NCBI GenBank assembly: GCA_964006375.1 | Contig: OZ023262.1 | Location: 194,102,907 to 194,166,906 of the forward strand | Length of the DNA stretch: 64,000 nt | Source: Tillus elongatus | Lineage: Eukaryota; Arthropoda; Insecta; Coleoptera; Cleridae | Direction: 5' to 3' | Shown: one piece after another, positions 38,196 to 50,159 of the stretch | Position numbering within the stretch: position 1 is the first letter of the stretch | How the letters are laid out: each line of letters starts with the position of its first letter | The notes under the pieces: generated by a model | Told to the model about the DNA's origin: nothing | The model's database searches: none | Seen by the model: the letters and a program-made list of their open reading frames with translations, nothing else | Position numbers and translations under genes: made by a program

Positions 38196-38780
38196 ATGTT
38201 CTGTAACGAAGAATATTTTGACATCTTGGAATGTTATATTCCTTCTAACTGAAATACTGAGGAAACTGCAAATTCATATCAAAACAACTACCCAAAAAGA
38301 CTACAACCAAACACCAAAATATTTCGCAGGATAGTGACCAATCTATTGAACGGCGGTAGCTTCCACGCAAAGAAACTACAAATGACTAGAAATGAAGAAA
38401 TAAATAATGCCGTCCTACAGGTTTCAAACGAAAACCCTCCGCAATCTGTTCGGTTTTATGGTAAACAAATTGAAGTTCCAAAAAGTATGGTACACCGTGT
38501 ATTGAAACAAAGTCATTGCCATCCATACAAACCTACAATCTTATAAGGCTTAAATGTTGACGATTACCCTAAGCGACTTCATTTCTGCAGATGGCATCAA
38601 GGACAATGTCAGCAAGATGAAAATTTTCATTTGAAAATAATATGGACTGATGAATCCAGATTTACAAATTGTGGTGTGTATAATCGCCATAATAGGCATT
38701 ATTGGGCATATTACACTCATTGCAATATGTTGAGATGTAGCTGTTCCTTACTGGCGTTGCCAGACGTTCAGAAATTTCAT
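38196..38780 (+). pseudogene. Tc1/mariner-type transposase remnant 4 (N-terminal half)
   Basis: Starts at an ATG at 38,196: 'MFCNEEYFDILECYIPSN', then a stop, 'SYQNNYPKRLQPNTKIFRR' and 'LNGGSFHAKKLQMTRNEEI'. 'FYGKQIEVPKSMVHRVLKQ' is the helix-turn-helix region, and 'HPYKP' follows. After one stop at about 38,545 come 'DYPKRLHFCRWHQ' and 'IIWTDESRFTNCGVYNRHN', with the first catalytic Asp at about 38,644. The sequence then loses similarity, so the second and third catalytic regions are absent. Confidence 0.85.
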
Positions 38781-39579
38781 GTAGTTAAACCTTTCGTGTA
38801 TAAGCATTTCAAATTTTTACAACTTCTGATAATAAGCAAAACAGTTTATAAAATTTAGTTTTATCAGTTAGTTAAAAAATATCTTAATCCATAGCTGTAT
38901 TTAATACCTGCAAATTGCGAATTACCCATTTCTCATGATTTTTTATTTATCCCTCTAATATTCATTTGCTCCATCGGACAACGTTGTTAGACTGCGTGCG
39001 TGCTGGCGCTCTGCTGTTATTTGTCATTCTGTGGTAATGTCATTTATTGTCAATTGTCAATATCAAACTGAAAATATAGCCTCAAATTTACGTTTTAGTC
39101 ATGAAGCAATTATTAGAGCAATATGATAATGCGGCTACCTATTTTTGTACTGTCACGCGCATGCGACATGGGGTGAATACAGTCGCAAGATAATAATATT
39201 ATGCTGCGGTACAGTGAGCTTGACGTTTCGTCATATCTCATAACCTCTGAACAAATTACAAAATTCTTGTTTTTTATTAGATTTATTAATACATGCATTT
39301 TACTAATTTTCGTGTGAATGCAGTTAGAAGTAATTATCTATGATGAGAATACTACTCTGACACGATAATAAAATCAAGTTTGTGACTGCTAAAGCGCTCT
39401 AAATAACTTCTGCACTTATCAAGTTTATGTTGCCACACTGTTATTTAATGGCCCCCCTTAATTACACTTACCTTGTGCTTATATATGCAATATGGAAATA
39501 AAAAAGGTATGAAAATGTAAGTGAACCTATTTATATTCTATATTGTCTGAAACATATATTATAGGCGACAAAGTAGAGT
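38781..39579. other. No recognisable feature
   Basis: Unassigned AT-rich sequence. Confidence 0.3.
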
Positions 39580-40090
39580 TCAGTTTCGGTAAATTTGCAG
39601 TTTACCCTACGGAGGGTTCTTAATTTTGTTTTCAGAAACATGCTTAGCACCCCCGTTGGATTCACAAGCTACAAGACAAATTTGTTGCAAACAACCCCCA
39701 AGAAAGTCAAGGGACTAAGAATGAATAGATGTACTGGGCGGGGAGAAAATATGAGCGGAAAATGCTAAAAAAAAACACTTAGTCGGACTTTGAAAAGATA
39801 CGTTTTTTACATTTTGCTGCAATACCTTCTTTAAACCCCGTCTACCCCGCACAACACCAATTTTCGCCCCAGGTCTAGGAACTTTCTTGGGGGTTGCTCC
39901 CAAGAACTTTTTCTTGTGCTTTATGCTTTCAAGGTGGTTGTATGCAGGCACAAAGAGAAGGAGAACCCCCCGTATTTTTGAGTGAGGAGGCAGCTACCCA
40001 CTTCGTCCTGGGGGTTCTTCTTCCTCTTCTTTCTGCATACAATCACCCTCAATGCATGAATCACAGAAATTGCTTTTATGTTCAGCTTTC
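39580..40090 (+). repeat. Family E, copy 2, with nested hairpins
   Basis: Same order as 30,560-30,965. Two separate inverted pairs are visible: 'caacccccaagaaagt' near 39,686 against 'actttcttgggggttg' near 39,880, and 'ggttgtatgcagg' near 39,935 against 'ctgcatacaatc' near 40,035. The second pair extends into 'gaaggagaacccccc' and 'gggggttcttcttcc'. The order suggests a compact foldback element of about 500 bp. Confidence 0.7.
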
Positions 40091-40929
40091 TAGTGTATTT
40101 TTGTAAGTATATTTCCTGTTTTCATTTGCTTTCTCTGAGTTTGGTATCCAAATTAATGTATAAATATTTATGTTATAGATCGCGTTTTTGCTTGCCCTTC
40201 TTTACCTAATTTTTTACCGTTCCTAATTAAATAAAGTAACTTTTTAAAACTTTTAATATAAGGCTAAATTACTAATATATAATATATTATGCTTATGAAA
40301 ATTAACTACCGTAACGAACTTGCTGCGTCCAGAACTTTTTAGAAATTACATTTAAGTATGCTTACTAATTCTGCGAATATGTACTTCTCTAAAATTCTAT
40401 TCACGTATTTCAGTTATGTAATTCATTGTGAAACTAGGGCACAACGTGACACTTTGTCACCTAAGTCAGATAACTTTTGCATGAATCTAGGGTAATTCTG
40501 AAAGTGGGAGGTAGAGGGGGAGAGCAAATAGCAGATAATTAAATCTGAATAAGACTAAAAGTAAAAATAAAATTTAATTAAAAAAGCTTTTCATTTGGTA
40601 ATCGATTTGTTCAGAATAGACAAAATAATTGGATTTTTTATGGAGAAACGGAAATGGCAGGTCACTTCATATGTTTATACATTTTTGGAATCATGTGTTT
40701 TAGTAAATTTGTTGTATATAAAGATGCAAAATTTGTCCGGAAATACCGCGTAGTTTTGGTTTAAGCTTGACAGTGTAAATATGTCGGTGTTAATATATGT
40801 GACATATTAGACAAATGGAATAGAATTTCCTTAGACGAAAACTCCACTGCAAGACTAAAAGTAGAAAATGGGTGAACACAATGTCTACTTGTTAATAAAA
40901 GTTGAAGGTAAAAAGTATTTATATCTTTT
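40091..40929. other. Unassigned; one family A motif
   Basis: Contains 'attaactaccgtaacgaact' and 'tgctgcgtccagaactttt' at 40,300-40,340, a single family A terminus. No other recognised content. Confidence 0.4.
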
Positions 40930-42222
<1,293 letters not shown>

Positions 42223-42520
42223 GGACGCAGCAAGTGCGTTATGGTAGTGAATTTTGATTAAATCCTTCATATTTGAAACCTATATTAACCTATAAGGTTG
42301 ACCAAGAAACGGATTTTTTCGGTTAAACTTTCAGAATTTTTTGTAGGTTTTCAAACAAGAAAGTTATTTTGATGAAACATGGCACATTGTTTTTATTACT
42401 ATATATTTTATACTAGTAATCAAATTTGATGCCTACTTTCTGAAAAAAATACACACATATTTGCTATTAAAAACATTTTTATGAAAATCCACTACCATAA
42501 CGCACTTGCTGCGTTCCGAA
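42223..42520. mobile_element. About 298-bp unit with GACGCAGC terminal inverted repeats
   Basis: Left end 'ctggacgcagcaagtgcgtt' (42,223) and right end 'aacgcacttgctgcgttccg' (to 42,517). Both are followed inward by 'atggtagtgaattttgat' or its complement. The interior has 'aaggttgaccaagaaacg' and 'tgaaacatggcacattgttt'. A parallel unit sits at 54,374-54,694. It looks like a MITE, here joined to a family A copy. No clear target duplication. Confidence 0.7.
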
Positions 42521-42866
42521 GTTTTTTAGCAATGAATTGGGTTTATATCTGTGGAGATATATAGGGATCTCACAAACTGAGAAGAGAAATATATCAATAA
42601 AATATATTCACACTTCTTGCCAACAAATAAACAAACGACTTACCGTTTTGTGAGGTTATTATTGATTAAAGTAAACGAACCAAGTAAACGCATACTATCG
42701 CTAGAAAACAGAAAACAAAGATTTGAGAAGAGAAGTAGCGGAATTGAAAAAGTTTGGATGCAGTAAGTGTGATATAGTAGCGAATTTTCTTAGAAACAAT
42801 CTACGCATTTTTTAACGATAATTACATATGTTTCAAAAAGTATTTGCCTGTAATATTTGATAAATT
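42521..42866. other. Unassigned; one degenerate family A motif
   Basis: 'gtttggatgcagtaagtgtg' followed by 'tagtagcgaattttctt' at 42,752-42,790. Otherwise nothing was recognised. Confidence 0.4.
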
Positions 42867-43702
42867 TTGTTTACCAGGCACAATATTTTGGCCTTGTGCA
42901 GTGACCTAATCTGCGAGGACAACAAGGCTAGCGTAATGGGGTGGCGCACCGTCCTGCTGAAGCCAGATATGATTTGGCAATTGTGCACTTACTTCCAGCG
43001 CTGGAATCACTTGTCTCTAAAAGCTGTAAATACCTCTCTCCGTTTAAAGGTTATTCTAAGAAGAAAGGACTCAAAATTCTGTCATTGTAAATATCGGCCT
43101 GAACGTTCAATTTCTGACGATGTTGCATATGAGCCTCCTGCACCCAATGAGGATTTGTTTACGAGCACCAGCGGCAGTTATGCCGATTAACAGCACCGTT
43201 CAAACAAAACGTAGCCTCATCTGAAACCATCACACTTTTAACAAAATTATGATCACGGTTGCAAATATCCATCATTGTTTCACAAAATTCTTGCACCAAG
43301 AGAGTTTTGTATGGATGATATTTTTCTCGTCTTAGTATCATTTCCACTGAACGACGACTAATTTCGTGCATATCGGCGAGTTCCGCAGTAGATAAATGAG
43401 GATTTGCTCTACATATATAGCAATATTTTTAGCTATATCTTCATTTGTTGCGGCTTTTAACTTTTTAACTTTTTGGTAAATTGTCGACTGTTCCACTTGT
43501 GTTATAACTTTTTAAAGTTTTTGTCACTAACGAACGTGATATCAGCCGATTCGGTGGAGCATTGTTAAAAAGATCACAAACTTCTTGACGCCTCCTTCTT
43601 CTGTTCACAAACCCAATTGTCATAAGTATTTCTACATACAGACTTAGAGACTACTTCTCTGGCTTCACTGTTGGGTTTTGTTTCGGTAAGTGAAGGACGT
43701 AG
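42867..43702 (-). pseudogene. Tc1/mariner-type transposase remnant 5
   Basis: On the minus strand from about 43,640: 'NNAPPNRLISRSLVTKTLK', 'MHEISRRSVEMILRREKYHP' and 'YKTLLVQEF', then 'MVSDEATFCLNGAVNRHN' (first catalytic Asp, about 43,220). 'VQEAHMQHRQKLNVQADIYN' follows. 'IPALEVSAQLPNHIWLQQDG' and 'APPHYA' carry the second catalytic Asp near 42,950. The third catalytic region and C-terminus are missing. A stop follows RWCS (consensus RYWS). Confidence 0.85.
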
Positions 43703-43852
43703 CCAGCGCGTAAGCTAACTGGAGCAAGTGGCCCTTCTGAATGATAGATGTTCTAAGATGTCCTTCAACGTTTCTGTCTCTGTACGTTGAACAACGTCCT
43801 AGAACATCTAGAATTCAGAATAGCGACTTGCTCCAGTTAGCTTACGCGCTGG
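43703..43852. mobile_element. 150-bp hairpin MITE
   Basis: 'ccagcgcgtaagctaactgg' at 43,703 is exactly complemented by 'ccagttagcttacgcgctgg' ending at 43,852. Pairing continues through 'agcaagt', 'ttctgaat' and 'agatgttcta' to 'ttcaacgt' near the centre. Arms are about 65 bp with roughly 10% mismatch. It lies at the edge of the mariner remnant. A target duplication is not evident. Confidence 0.88.
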
Positions 43853-44513
43853 ATTACTAAGTAAGGGCAATAGCAATCAATGAATATGTATTTATATTAT
43901 TTTTCTTTCACTTAACTCGACCATTTTACGTTCACGTTAGGACACTACTTGCTTATTTTGAGAACTACTGCCACTGCTACAGGGAGTTTCATAGGCTATA
44001 CTAAATGTCATTAGCTGCTGCCTCAATAACTAGTTGTTAGTATTTCGATTGGCATCGAAATAATAACTATTAAACCCAATATTTTTGCACCAGTAATAAA
44101 ATGCTCTATTAAAAACTTAAATAATGTACAGGATGTTTTATTACAAATTTTAACATCAGCATTAAATACGGTAAAATCGGAAGTTCAAAATAGTTGAAAA
44201 AATTGAAAGTAAATACGTAATTTACTGTAATATCTACCCTCCAAATTTCATTTCAAAATATCTAAAAGTTCCAGAGATATTTACTTCTTTCCACATCTTT
44301 CGCCATCACTGTTATAGGAGCATAATTATCTGCTCTTGTACTAATGATATATTAGAATGAGCGACATCAAAAAATACTGGACCAATAGCCTGATAGTTCA
44401 AGTTTTCTTTAGCTAAGGTAACAGCTACCATATGTTCGTTTTAAATGGCATGTACCATGTTATATTTACAGCTAAAGTTAATGATTATTTGAGTCTTAAC
44501 CTTGACGTAGAGA
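43853..44513. other. No recognisable feature
   Basis: Unassigned AT-rich sequence. Confidence 0.3.
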
Positions 44514-44852
44514 TATTCGGTGGTTCAGTGGCAAGGACGTGTACCTCTGAACCGAGATGTACCGTGTTCGATCCCCAGGGCTACCCTTTCAGTTTTTCAG
44601 TATATACTGTACAATTAACATCAACCGAGGTTGTGGCATTGTATTTGAACGAGTTGAATGCCCGCACGTTCCGCCCTTCGGAGGGGGCGTAAAGCCGTCG
44701 ATCCCGTGTCCATGAGATGTTGGGCACGTTAAAGATCCCCCCCCCCTCTTACAAAAAGGCAGCGGTTCGGTGAAATTTCCGGGATAACTAGATGAAACTA
44801 CTCCCTGGTGATTGGCAAAAGTCGCGGTAATAGACCGACGTTAAAGAAAAAA
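44514..44852 (+). mobile_element. tRNA-derived SINE, full length, copy 2
   Basis: Head 'cggtggttcagtggcaagga' (A-box-like) and 'gtgttcgatcccc' (B-box-like), body 'catcaaccgaggttgtggca' and 'gtaaagccgtcgatcccgtg', then a C-rich run near 44,738, 'cagcggttcggtgaaatttc' and 'taatagaccgacgttaaaga'. It matches the copy at 45,474-45,828 over its whole length. No target duplication was recognised. Confidence 0.88.
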
Positions 44853-45462
44853 ACCCTATAGTAGGAAATTAAAATCGAATACCAAATTAGCTTTAACTTT
44901 AAGTTTGATGTATACATTAGTACAATAGTTAGTATAGGCCGTGTCGAACATTTTTCTTAAATGACTTAAATTAAGGTAACCGTTATATTTGCGACAAGCA
45001 AAAGACCCCCTTAAAGATCCATATTTTATACCAACATGATCAGTTTGTGTACTCTGTGAGAAATAATTTAGTTAGGGACAAGGGTCCCCCAAATTAGTAT
45101 TTCTTGCAGGTCAGTCGCAAGTCCAATAATCAAATAAGCACCTAATCTCATATTCTGCATAGAGTTTAATAGAATTTCCCGCAAGTTTTGGAAGTTGTTT
45201 AAGTCAAAGTTATGAACCATTTATAGAACTCAGTGAGAATGGATATTAGAGAAGTCTTACAATTAACAACCTTCGAATTTATCATTTCCGGGTACGTTAA
45301 GAGCATTCTGTACTGGATCTAACAGATAAATTTAATTATAAACTTGGAGTAAAAAAGTTTATAGTGACGTTGATACGTAAACCAGACAATTTCTACCTAA
45401 AAATTTGCGAAATCAATTGTCTAATAGTTATTATCAAAATAGTTTTCAGCGACGTCAAGTTC
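44853..45462. other. No recognisable feature
   Basis: Unassigned AT-rich spacer between two SINE copies. Confidence 0.3.
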
Positions 45463-45839
45463 CACATCGTTACTGAACCTCGGTCGTTCAGGAGTAAGAA
45501 CGTGTGTCTCTGAACCGAAGGGTACTGGGTTCGATCCCAGGTTACTCCTTTCACTTTTTCAATACAAACTGTAACATTAACATCAACCGAGGTTCTGGCA
45601 TTGTATTTGAGCAAGTTGAATGTCTGCACGTTCCGCCCTTCGGAGGGGGCGTAAAGCCGTCGGTCCCATGTACATGCGATGTTGGGCACGTTTAAGATCC
45701 CTACCCTCCTTACAGAAAGACAGGGGTTCGGCAAAATTTCCAGGATAGTGAGGTGAAACTTCTCCCTGGCGTCGGTGATTGGCCATAGTCGCGGAAATAG
45801 GTCGACGTTAAAAGAAACAAAACACACACACATCGTTAC
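45463..45839 (+). mobile_element. tRNA-derived SINE with perfect 11-bp TSD
   Basis: The body is 45,474-45,828 (355 bp). CACATCGTTAC is present at 45,463-45,473 and 45,829-45,839. The head has 'tcggtcgttcaggagtaag' and 'gggttcgatcccagg'. The body continues 'catcaaccgaggttctggc', 'ggagggggcgtaaagccgtc', 'gcaaaatttccaggatagtg' and 'gtcgcggaaataggtcgacg'. The tail is A-rich with CA repeats. This copy defines the family ends. Confidence 0.95.
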
Positions 45840-46440
45840 GTGTGGAAGTATCGCATCGGCGACAAACATTTCAAGATTTTGTTTTCGCTTAAACGTCGTA
45901 AAAAGTATCAAAATATACAGAAAAAATGATTTGAGAAGGTTTTTATTTTTGTATGTCTGTCTGTTTGTAGCCACGAAAACTTTAGAACGAATTATTATAT
46001 CGTCTTCAAATTTGGTATACAGTTAACACTCTACAAACCAACAGTTCTGGTTGTTTTTGGGTAAAATCGCTTTAGGGGGTAGGGGAGGAACGGGGCTGTC
46101 GGTCGGTCGGTCTGTTGTTCTGTAGGTCTGTTAATAGACGCAATAACTTTTGAACGAATTGCGATAACATCTTCGAATTTGGTATCCAGTTAGCACCCGA
46201 CAAAGGAACGCTTCGAATTGTTTTTGGGTAAGATCGCTTTAGGGGGGGGGGGGATAAGTAAGGGGTGATTTGGTGAAAATTGACATTTTTTCAATAAAGT
46301 TTATGGGTACAGGAATACAAATATTTTCTTTTGATCAAGTCATGGGCTCTAAACTCATTCCATGAGAATGTCTTTCTGAAGATAATAAATTAACACAGCT
46401 ATGTGGAACTTATGATTCAATTTGCAGCACTATTTCGTTG
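45840..46440 (+). repeat. Family C copy, unbroken
   Basis: 'ggcgacaaacatttcaagat', 'aacgtcgtaaaaagtatcaa' and 'atgatttgagaagg', then two internal units each with a 'gtctgtctgtttgtag' or 'ggtcggtctgttgttctgta' stretch and 'gaattgtttttgggtaagat'. It ends 'tccatgagaatgtctttct' and 'ttcaatttgcagcac'. It starts directly at the SINE's target duplication. Confidence 0.7.
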
Positions 46441-47163
46441 TTGACTATAATTAACGTACACAAAGTAAAATTAAGTGCAAGTGAGAGGTTGCAGTAAATA
46501 AAAATAATAAACTATATTAGTTTGAGCAAAAAACTCACTCTTTCGAAGGTTCAATATTTGCGGCCTCAAAACTCAAATTTTGTTATTTATTCTTGAAAAG
46601 TAATGCAGCCTCATTATGTGAGTTATTTAGGTTTCAAAACTAGCAGTATGATGGAAAATATAGCGGAACTATAATTTGTTTGCAGTTCCCAGTTACTTTG
46701 TGTAAACAAAAAGACATAATAGTACTTATGCCATTTTTGCGGAAAAATATGTTATAAGAAAAGTTGAAAATCTACTTTTAATCTCTAAAAACCTTGTGAA
46801 TTTTAGGCGAATATTTTATTAAAGATAGCCATGGAAACTCTTCATACTTGGTAACAACTTTATGGATGGGACTGTATATATCTTAGTTGCTATAAGTTAA
46901 AACATTGTTAACCAGGTAAAATAATGTAGATATTTAAGTTTACTACAAGTTAATTTAAAAATGTTATGTATTGAAATTCATATGCCATTTATTCAAGAGT
47001 TTACTTTTAAACAAGCTTCAATATCAAGTATCTAACAGCTAAAAAGCGAAACCCAAATTATAAATGATTTGAGTAGGAAGATTTGTTTCTCTTTAGAAGC
47101 AGATAAGACCGAAAAAAATGTTGTTTGATATTGTGGAGGCCGATACTTGATGTAAATCCATTG
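46441..47163. other. No recognisable feature
   Basis: Unassigned AT-rich sequence. Confidence 0.3.
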
Positions 47164-47340
47164 TCAACTTAGGTAAATGAACAAATTTTATAGAATGTAT
47201 ATGTATAACTGATGCAGTTTCGCCGAAGTGCTCGGCTTTCTTTATTTGAGAAAGGCGAGCACTTCGGCGGGACTGCAGCAGTTATACATATACATTCTAC
47301 AAAATAGTGTAAATCAATTTGTTCATTTACCTAAGTTTAA
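47164..47340. mobile_element. 177-bp hairpin, possible PLE inverted arms
   Basis: 'aacttaggtaaatgaacaaa' at 47,166 pairs with 'tttgttcatttacctaagtt' to 47,338. 'tagaatgtatatgtataact' pairs with 'gttatacatatacattcta', and 'gccgaagtgctcggctttc' with 'gaaaggcgagcacttcggc'. The minus-strand arm has stem GCCGA/UCGGC followed by GAAA and ACUG CAU CAGU, like the hammerhead-like layout elsewhere, but the CUGANGA box is altered. A PLE reverse-transcriptase remnant begins about 500 bp downstream. Confidence 0.75.
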
Positions 47341-47699
47341 AATTGTTGTTTTTGATGTGGTGGAATACTTTGATGGAGTAGGGCATCTCATCAGAGCGAG
47401 TCCTTATCGGGAAATAATCCTCTTCTTTCTTGATATGATAACTCGGCTCAAACGTAAAGTGAAAAGTTGCGTTCATTTATATAGGAAAATACCAGGAGAG
47501 TCAGTTTATAAAATTCAATCCTCCAATTAATGCATTGGCTCCCGAAAAATCACAAACCGGGGCAAAAGATGAGAGCAGTCCGTCTTTGGTATTGGTTCTC
47601 CGACTTATTAACCTTCCAAATAGTTATCAAAAAAGCTATGTACATTGAAAATTTAACCTCCTGGTTTTCTTGATGAGAAATTTCACTCACTTCTTTAAT

Positions 47700-48520
47700 G
47701 AAATCAAAGATATTAGGGTGAAAACAAATGAAGTACTGATCTCGTCTGAGGCCAGGTTCTTTCTCAGCATTTCAATCGACATAGCTTTTTACAGTAGCTT
47801 CGGGACGTGCTTCACGATGACCAGCTATCAGACATACAGTTGAAGTAAAATAATAAGTTGACTTCTCCATGCATGTTTAAGAGTTTCTTTCACAGTGGCC
47901 AGAAGTTATATTGGCAAACGGAGGAAACCGCAATGGTAAATATGTTGTCTGCCTTCGTGGTCGAACTCTTAATTACCCGATTTAAGAGTGACTTTGCTGG
48001 AACCGCGGAGTATTTTTCGAGGGTATTTGGTCCACGATATTTTTTCCATATTTGATTTTTTTGAGTAAGGAAAACATCAATAATTTTGTTAATAAGTTGA
48101 ACAGTAGATGGCATCAGAGAACAACGACCAGTTACTTGTCCTTGATACTCTTATTACCAAAAATGTAGAAAGGTGAGAATTTGACGTTTATATAAAAGAT
48201 ACTTCTACAAATCGCTATTTACCATCAGATTCCAATCATTTCTTTAGTCACAAAATTTCGAGTTTGAACTTTCTTGTTCAGAGGTTACTCAGATTTTCAT
48301 CCAGCAGTCAAATATATAGACAATACAATTAAGAGTTGAACAAAATTATAGATAATGCGATTTTTACTGATTTCTCTGTAGATATTGTGTATAAATTAGC
48401 TGATAAGTAAAATGTCGATAGAAAGATTACGAAACTGAAGCCTGAATCCGACGAATTATCCAAAAAGTTCGTATGTTTAAAGTATATTTATTAATAGATA
48501 ATTTAACAGCGTGTTTTCAT
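47700..48520 (+). pseudogene. Penelope-like reverse transcriptase remnant
   Basis: At 47,890-48,055 'LYWQTEETAMVNMLSAFVVE' and 'LLITRFKSDFAG' correspond to the PLE RT segment normally reading QTxGTAMGNPLSPxxA. 'EYFSRVFGPRYFFHI' sits where the YVDD catalytic box should be and lacks it. After stops, 'LLVLDTLITKNVE', 'FDVYIKDTSTNRYLPSDSNH' and 'FFSHKISSLNFLVQRLLRFS' (to about 48,300) match the region after the palm (FLDV...YRKPTxTDRYIPxxSxHxxxHK). The whole is dead. The 47,228-47,530 frame may be part of the same element, but I cannot confirm this. Confidence 0.72.
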
Positions 48521-48544
48521 CATTTATCTATTTAATTATGCTTG

Positions 48545-50120
48545 AAGGCGGGTCCTAGGGGAGATACTCCTACTCTTATTAAGATTGCTCTTGTTTTCTT
48601 ACTGTACAAGAAGGACGATATGTAGTCGACAGTTATTTATAGGCCCATTGCTATTGTTAGTGTTTCCGCTAAGATATTAGAAAAACTTGTATTTAAAATA
48701 ATAATTGCTTTTTATACGTCTAATGGTTTGCTATCAGATTGTCAGCATGGTTTTCGTCAGGGATTTTCAATTGCGACAGCTCTCTATCATCTCCTGCAGA
48801 ATATAAATCGGCACCTGGATAGCGGTAGTGAGTAATAGGGATCTTTTTCGACCTGACTCGTACCTTTGATACAATTAGCACCATTTTTCTTTAAACAATA
48901 GGTGTAAGGGGTTAAAATTTTGCAGTGGTGTAGGTCCTACTTATCACGCAGACTCGTGAGGGTGAAGATCGGTAACATTTTGTCATCTGAATACTCCCTC
49001 GAGCGTGGAGTTCTGCAGGGATCAGTCTTGGGTCCGTTAATGTTATTGACGTATGTTAATGAGTTTCCGTCCCATTTAGTAGACTGCGACGTGACAATGT
49101 GCGCCGACGATGTTGCATTGGTGGTCTCGGTGACTACCCCTGGTAGGCTTCTTGAGACAACTAATAAAATTGTTACTGTTTTTAGGGAGTGGTGACATGA
49201 AAATCTCCTTCTGATTAACACGAACAAAATGGTTCTTGTCCACTTTGCTAGAAGGAGGGTTCTTTCGGATAGTTTTGGCAATTCAATTGACGCCATGAGT
49301 CTTCGTTCTTCCGACTCTGTGACTTACTTGGGCTCTGTTATACAGAGTAACCTTTCATGGAACCTTCAGGTAGACTCGGTTTGTGGCAGGATCAATTCAT
49401 CATTTTTACATTGGGCATATTAAAGGATGCGTTCGACCAGCATGTGTTGATGTCTGTGTACTATGCACTTATCTACTCTGAACTCTCTTACAGCACTGTT
49501 TCTTGGGATTGTGCTACGGAAATTGAGCGGTTATTTGTGGCAGAGAAGAGAATCGTTAGACTTATGTTTTGTATTCAGCTGAAGGGCAGCTGTCAGCCTT
49601 ATTTTCACCAACACACTATTTTGACCGTTTCATACATCTACACTCACAAGGCTATTATGTTTGTGAGATTATATCGTCACTATTTTAAATTTAATATCGT
49701 CGTATGTGCTTATGACACGAGAAATAAGCTCACCATTGACATAAGTAACCACCACACAGCTGGCACCTTACTACGCTGTTACCCGTCCACATAATCACTT
49801 GCCTATTATAATTAGGCAGATTGTTAATGTTAACCATTTCAAACGCCCACTTAATAATTTTTATTAAGAAATTATTTTTATTTGACTAAGAAATATTTGA
49901 CTTTTAAGTTGTAGTGTCGTTTGCAATTGTCTCTCAAGTTATATCAGATGCATCTGTTATATTTGAACACCAGCAATTTATGTTTTGTTAATATATCTAC
50001 TGTTAGCGGGCTTTTTATAACCTGTTAGTTTTTTGTTCTGTATTTTTAGTCGTTGGTGTATATATGTTATATTTTTATTGACGAATACATATGTTTTTGT
50101 AACACCTTTTGTAAAATAAA

Positions 50121-50148
<28 letters not shown>
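48545..50148 (+). mobile_element. LINE 4: jockey/CR1-type remnant with (TCTA)n tail
   Basis: RT in order: 'RPIAIVSVSAKILEKLVFK', 'LLSDCQHGFRQGFSIATAL', 'FFDLTRTFDT' (motif A), 'LERGVLQGSVLGPLMLL' (motif B), 'DVTMCADDVALVVS' (catalytic ADD with Tyr changed to Cys), 'LLLINTNKMVLVHF' and 'SVTYLGSVIQSNLSWN'. Then 'VYYALIYSELSYSTVSWDCA' and 'VAEKRIVRLMF' (49,440-49,570). No RNase H. The 3' end has AT-rich text and a run of about five (TCTA) units at 50,120-50,148, typical of this LINE group. At least three frameshifts are needed. It is 5'-truncated. Confidence 0.87.
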
Positions 50149-50151
<3 letters not shown>

Positions 50152-50159
50152 TAATCACA

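Noticed and set aside
42867..43190. 107-codon plus-strand frame
   Set aside because: It is the antisense shadow of the mariner-type transposase remnant on the minus strand.
44514..44600. tRNA gene at the SINE head
   Set aside because: The same head is attached to one shared non-tRNA body in several copies, which identifies a SINE.
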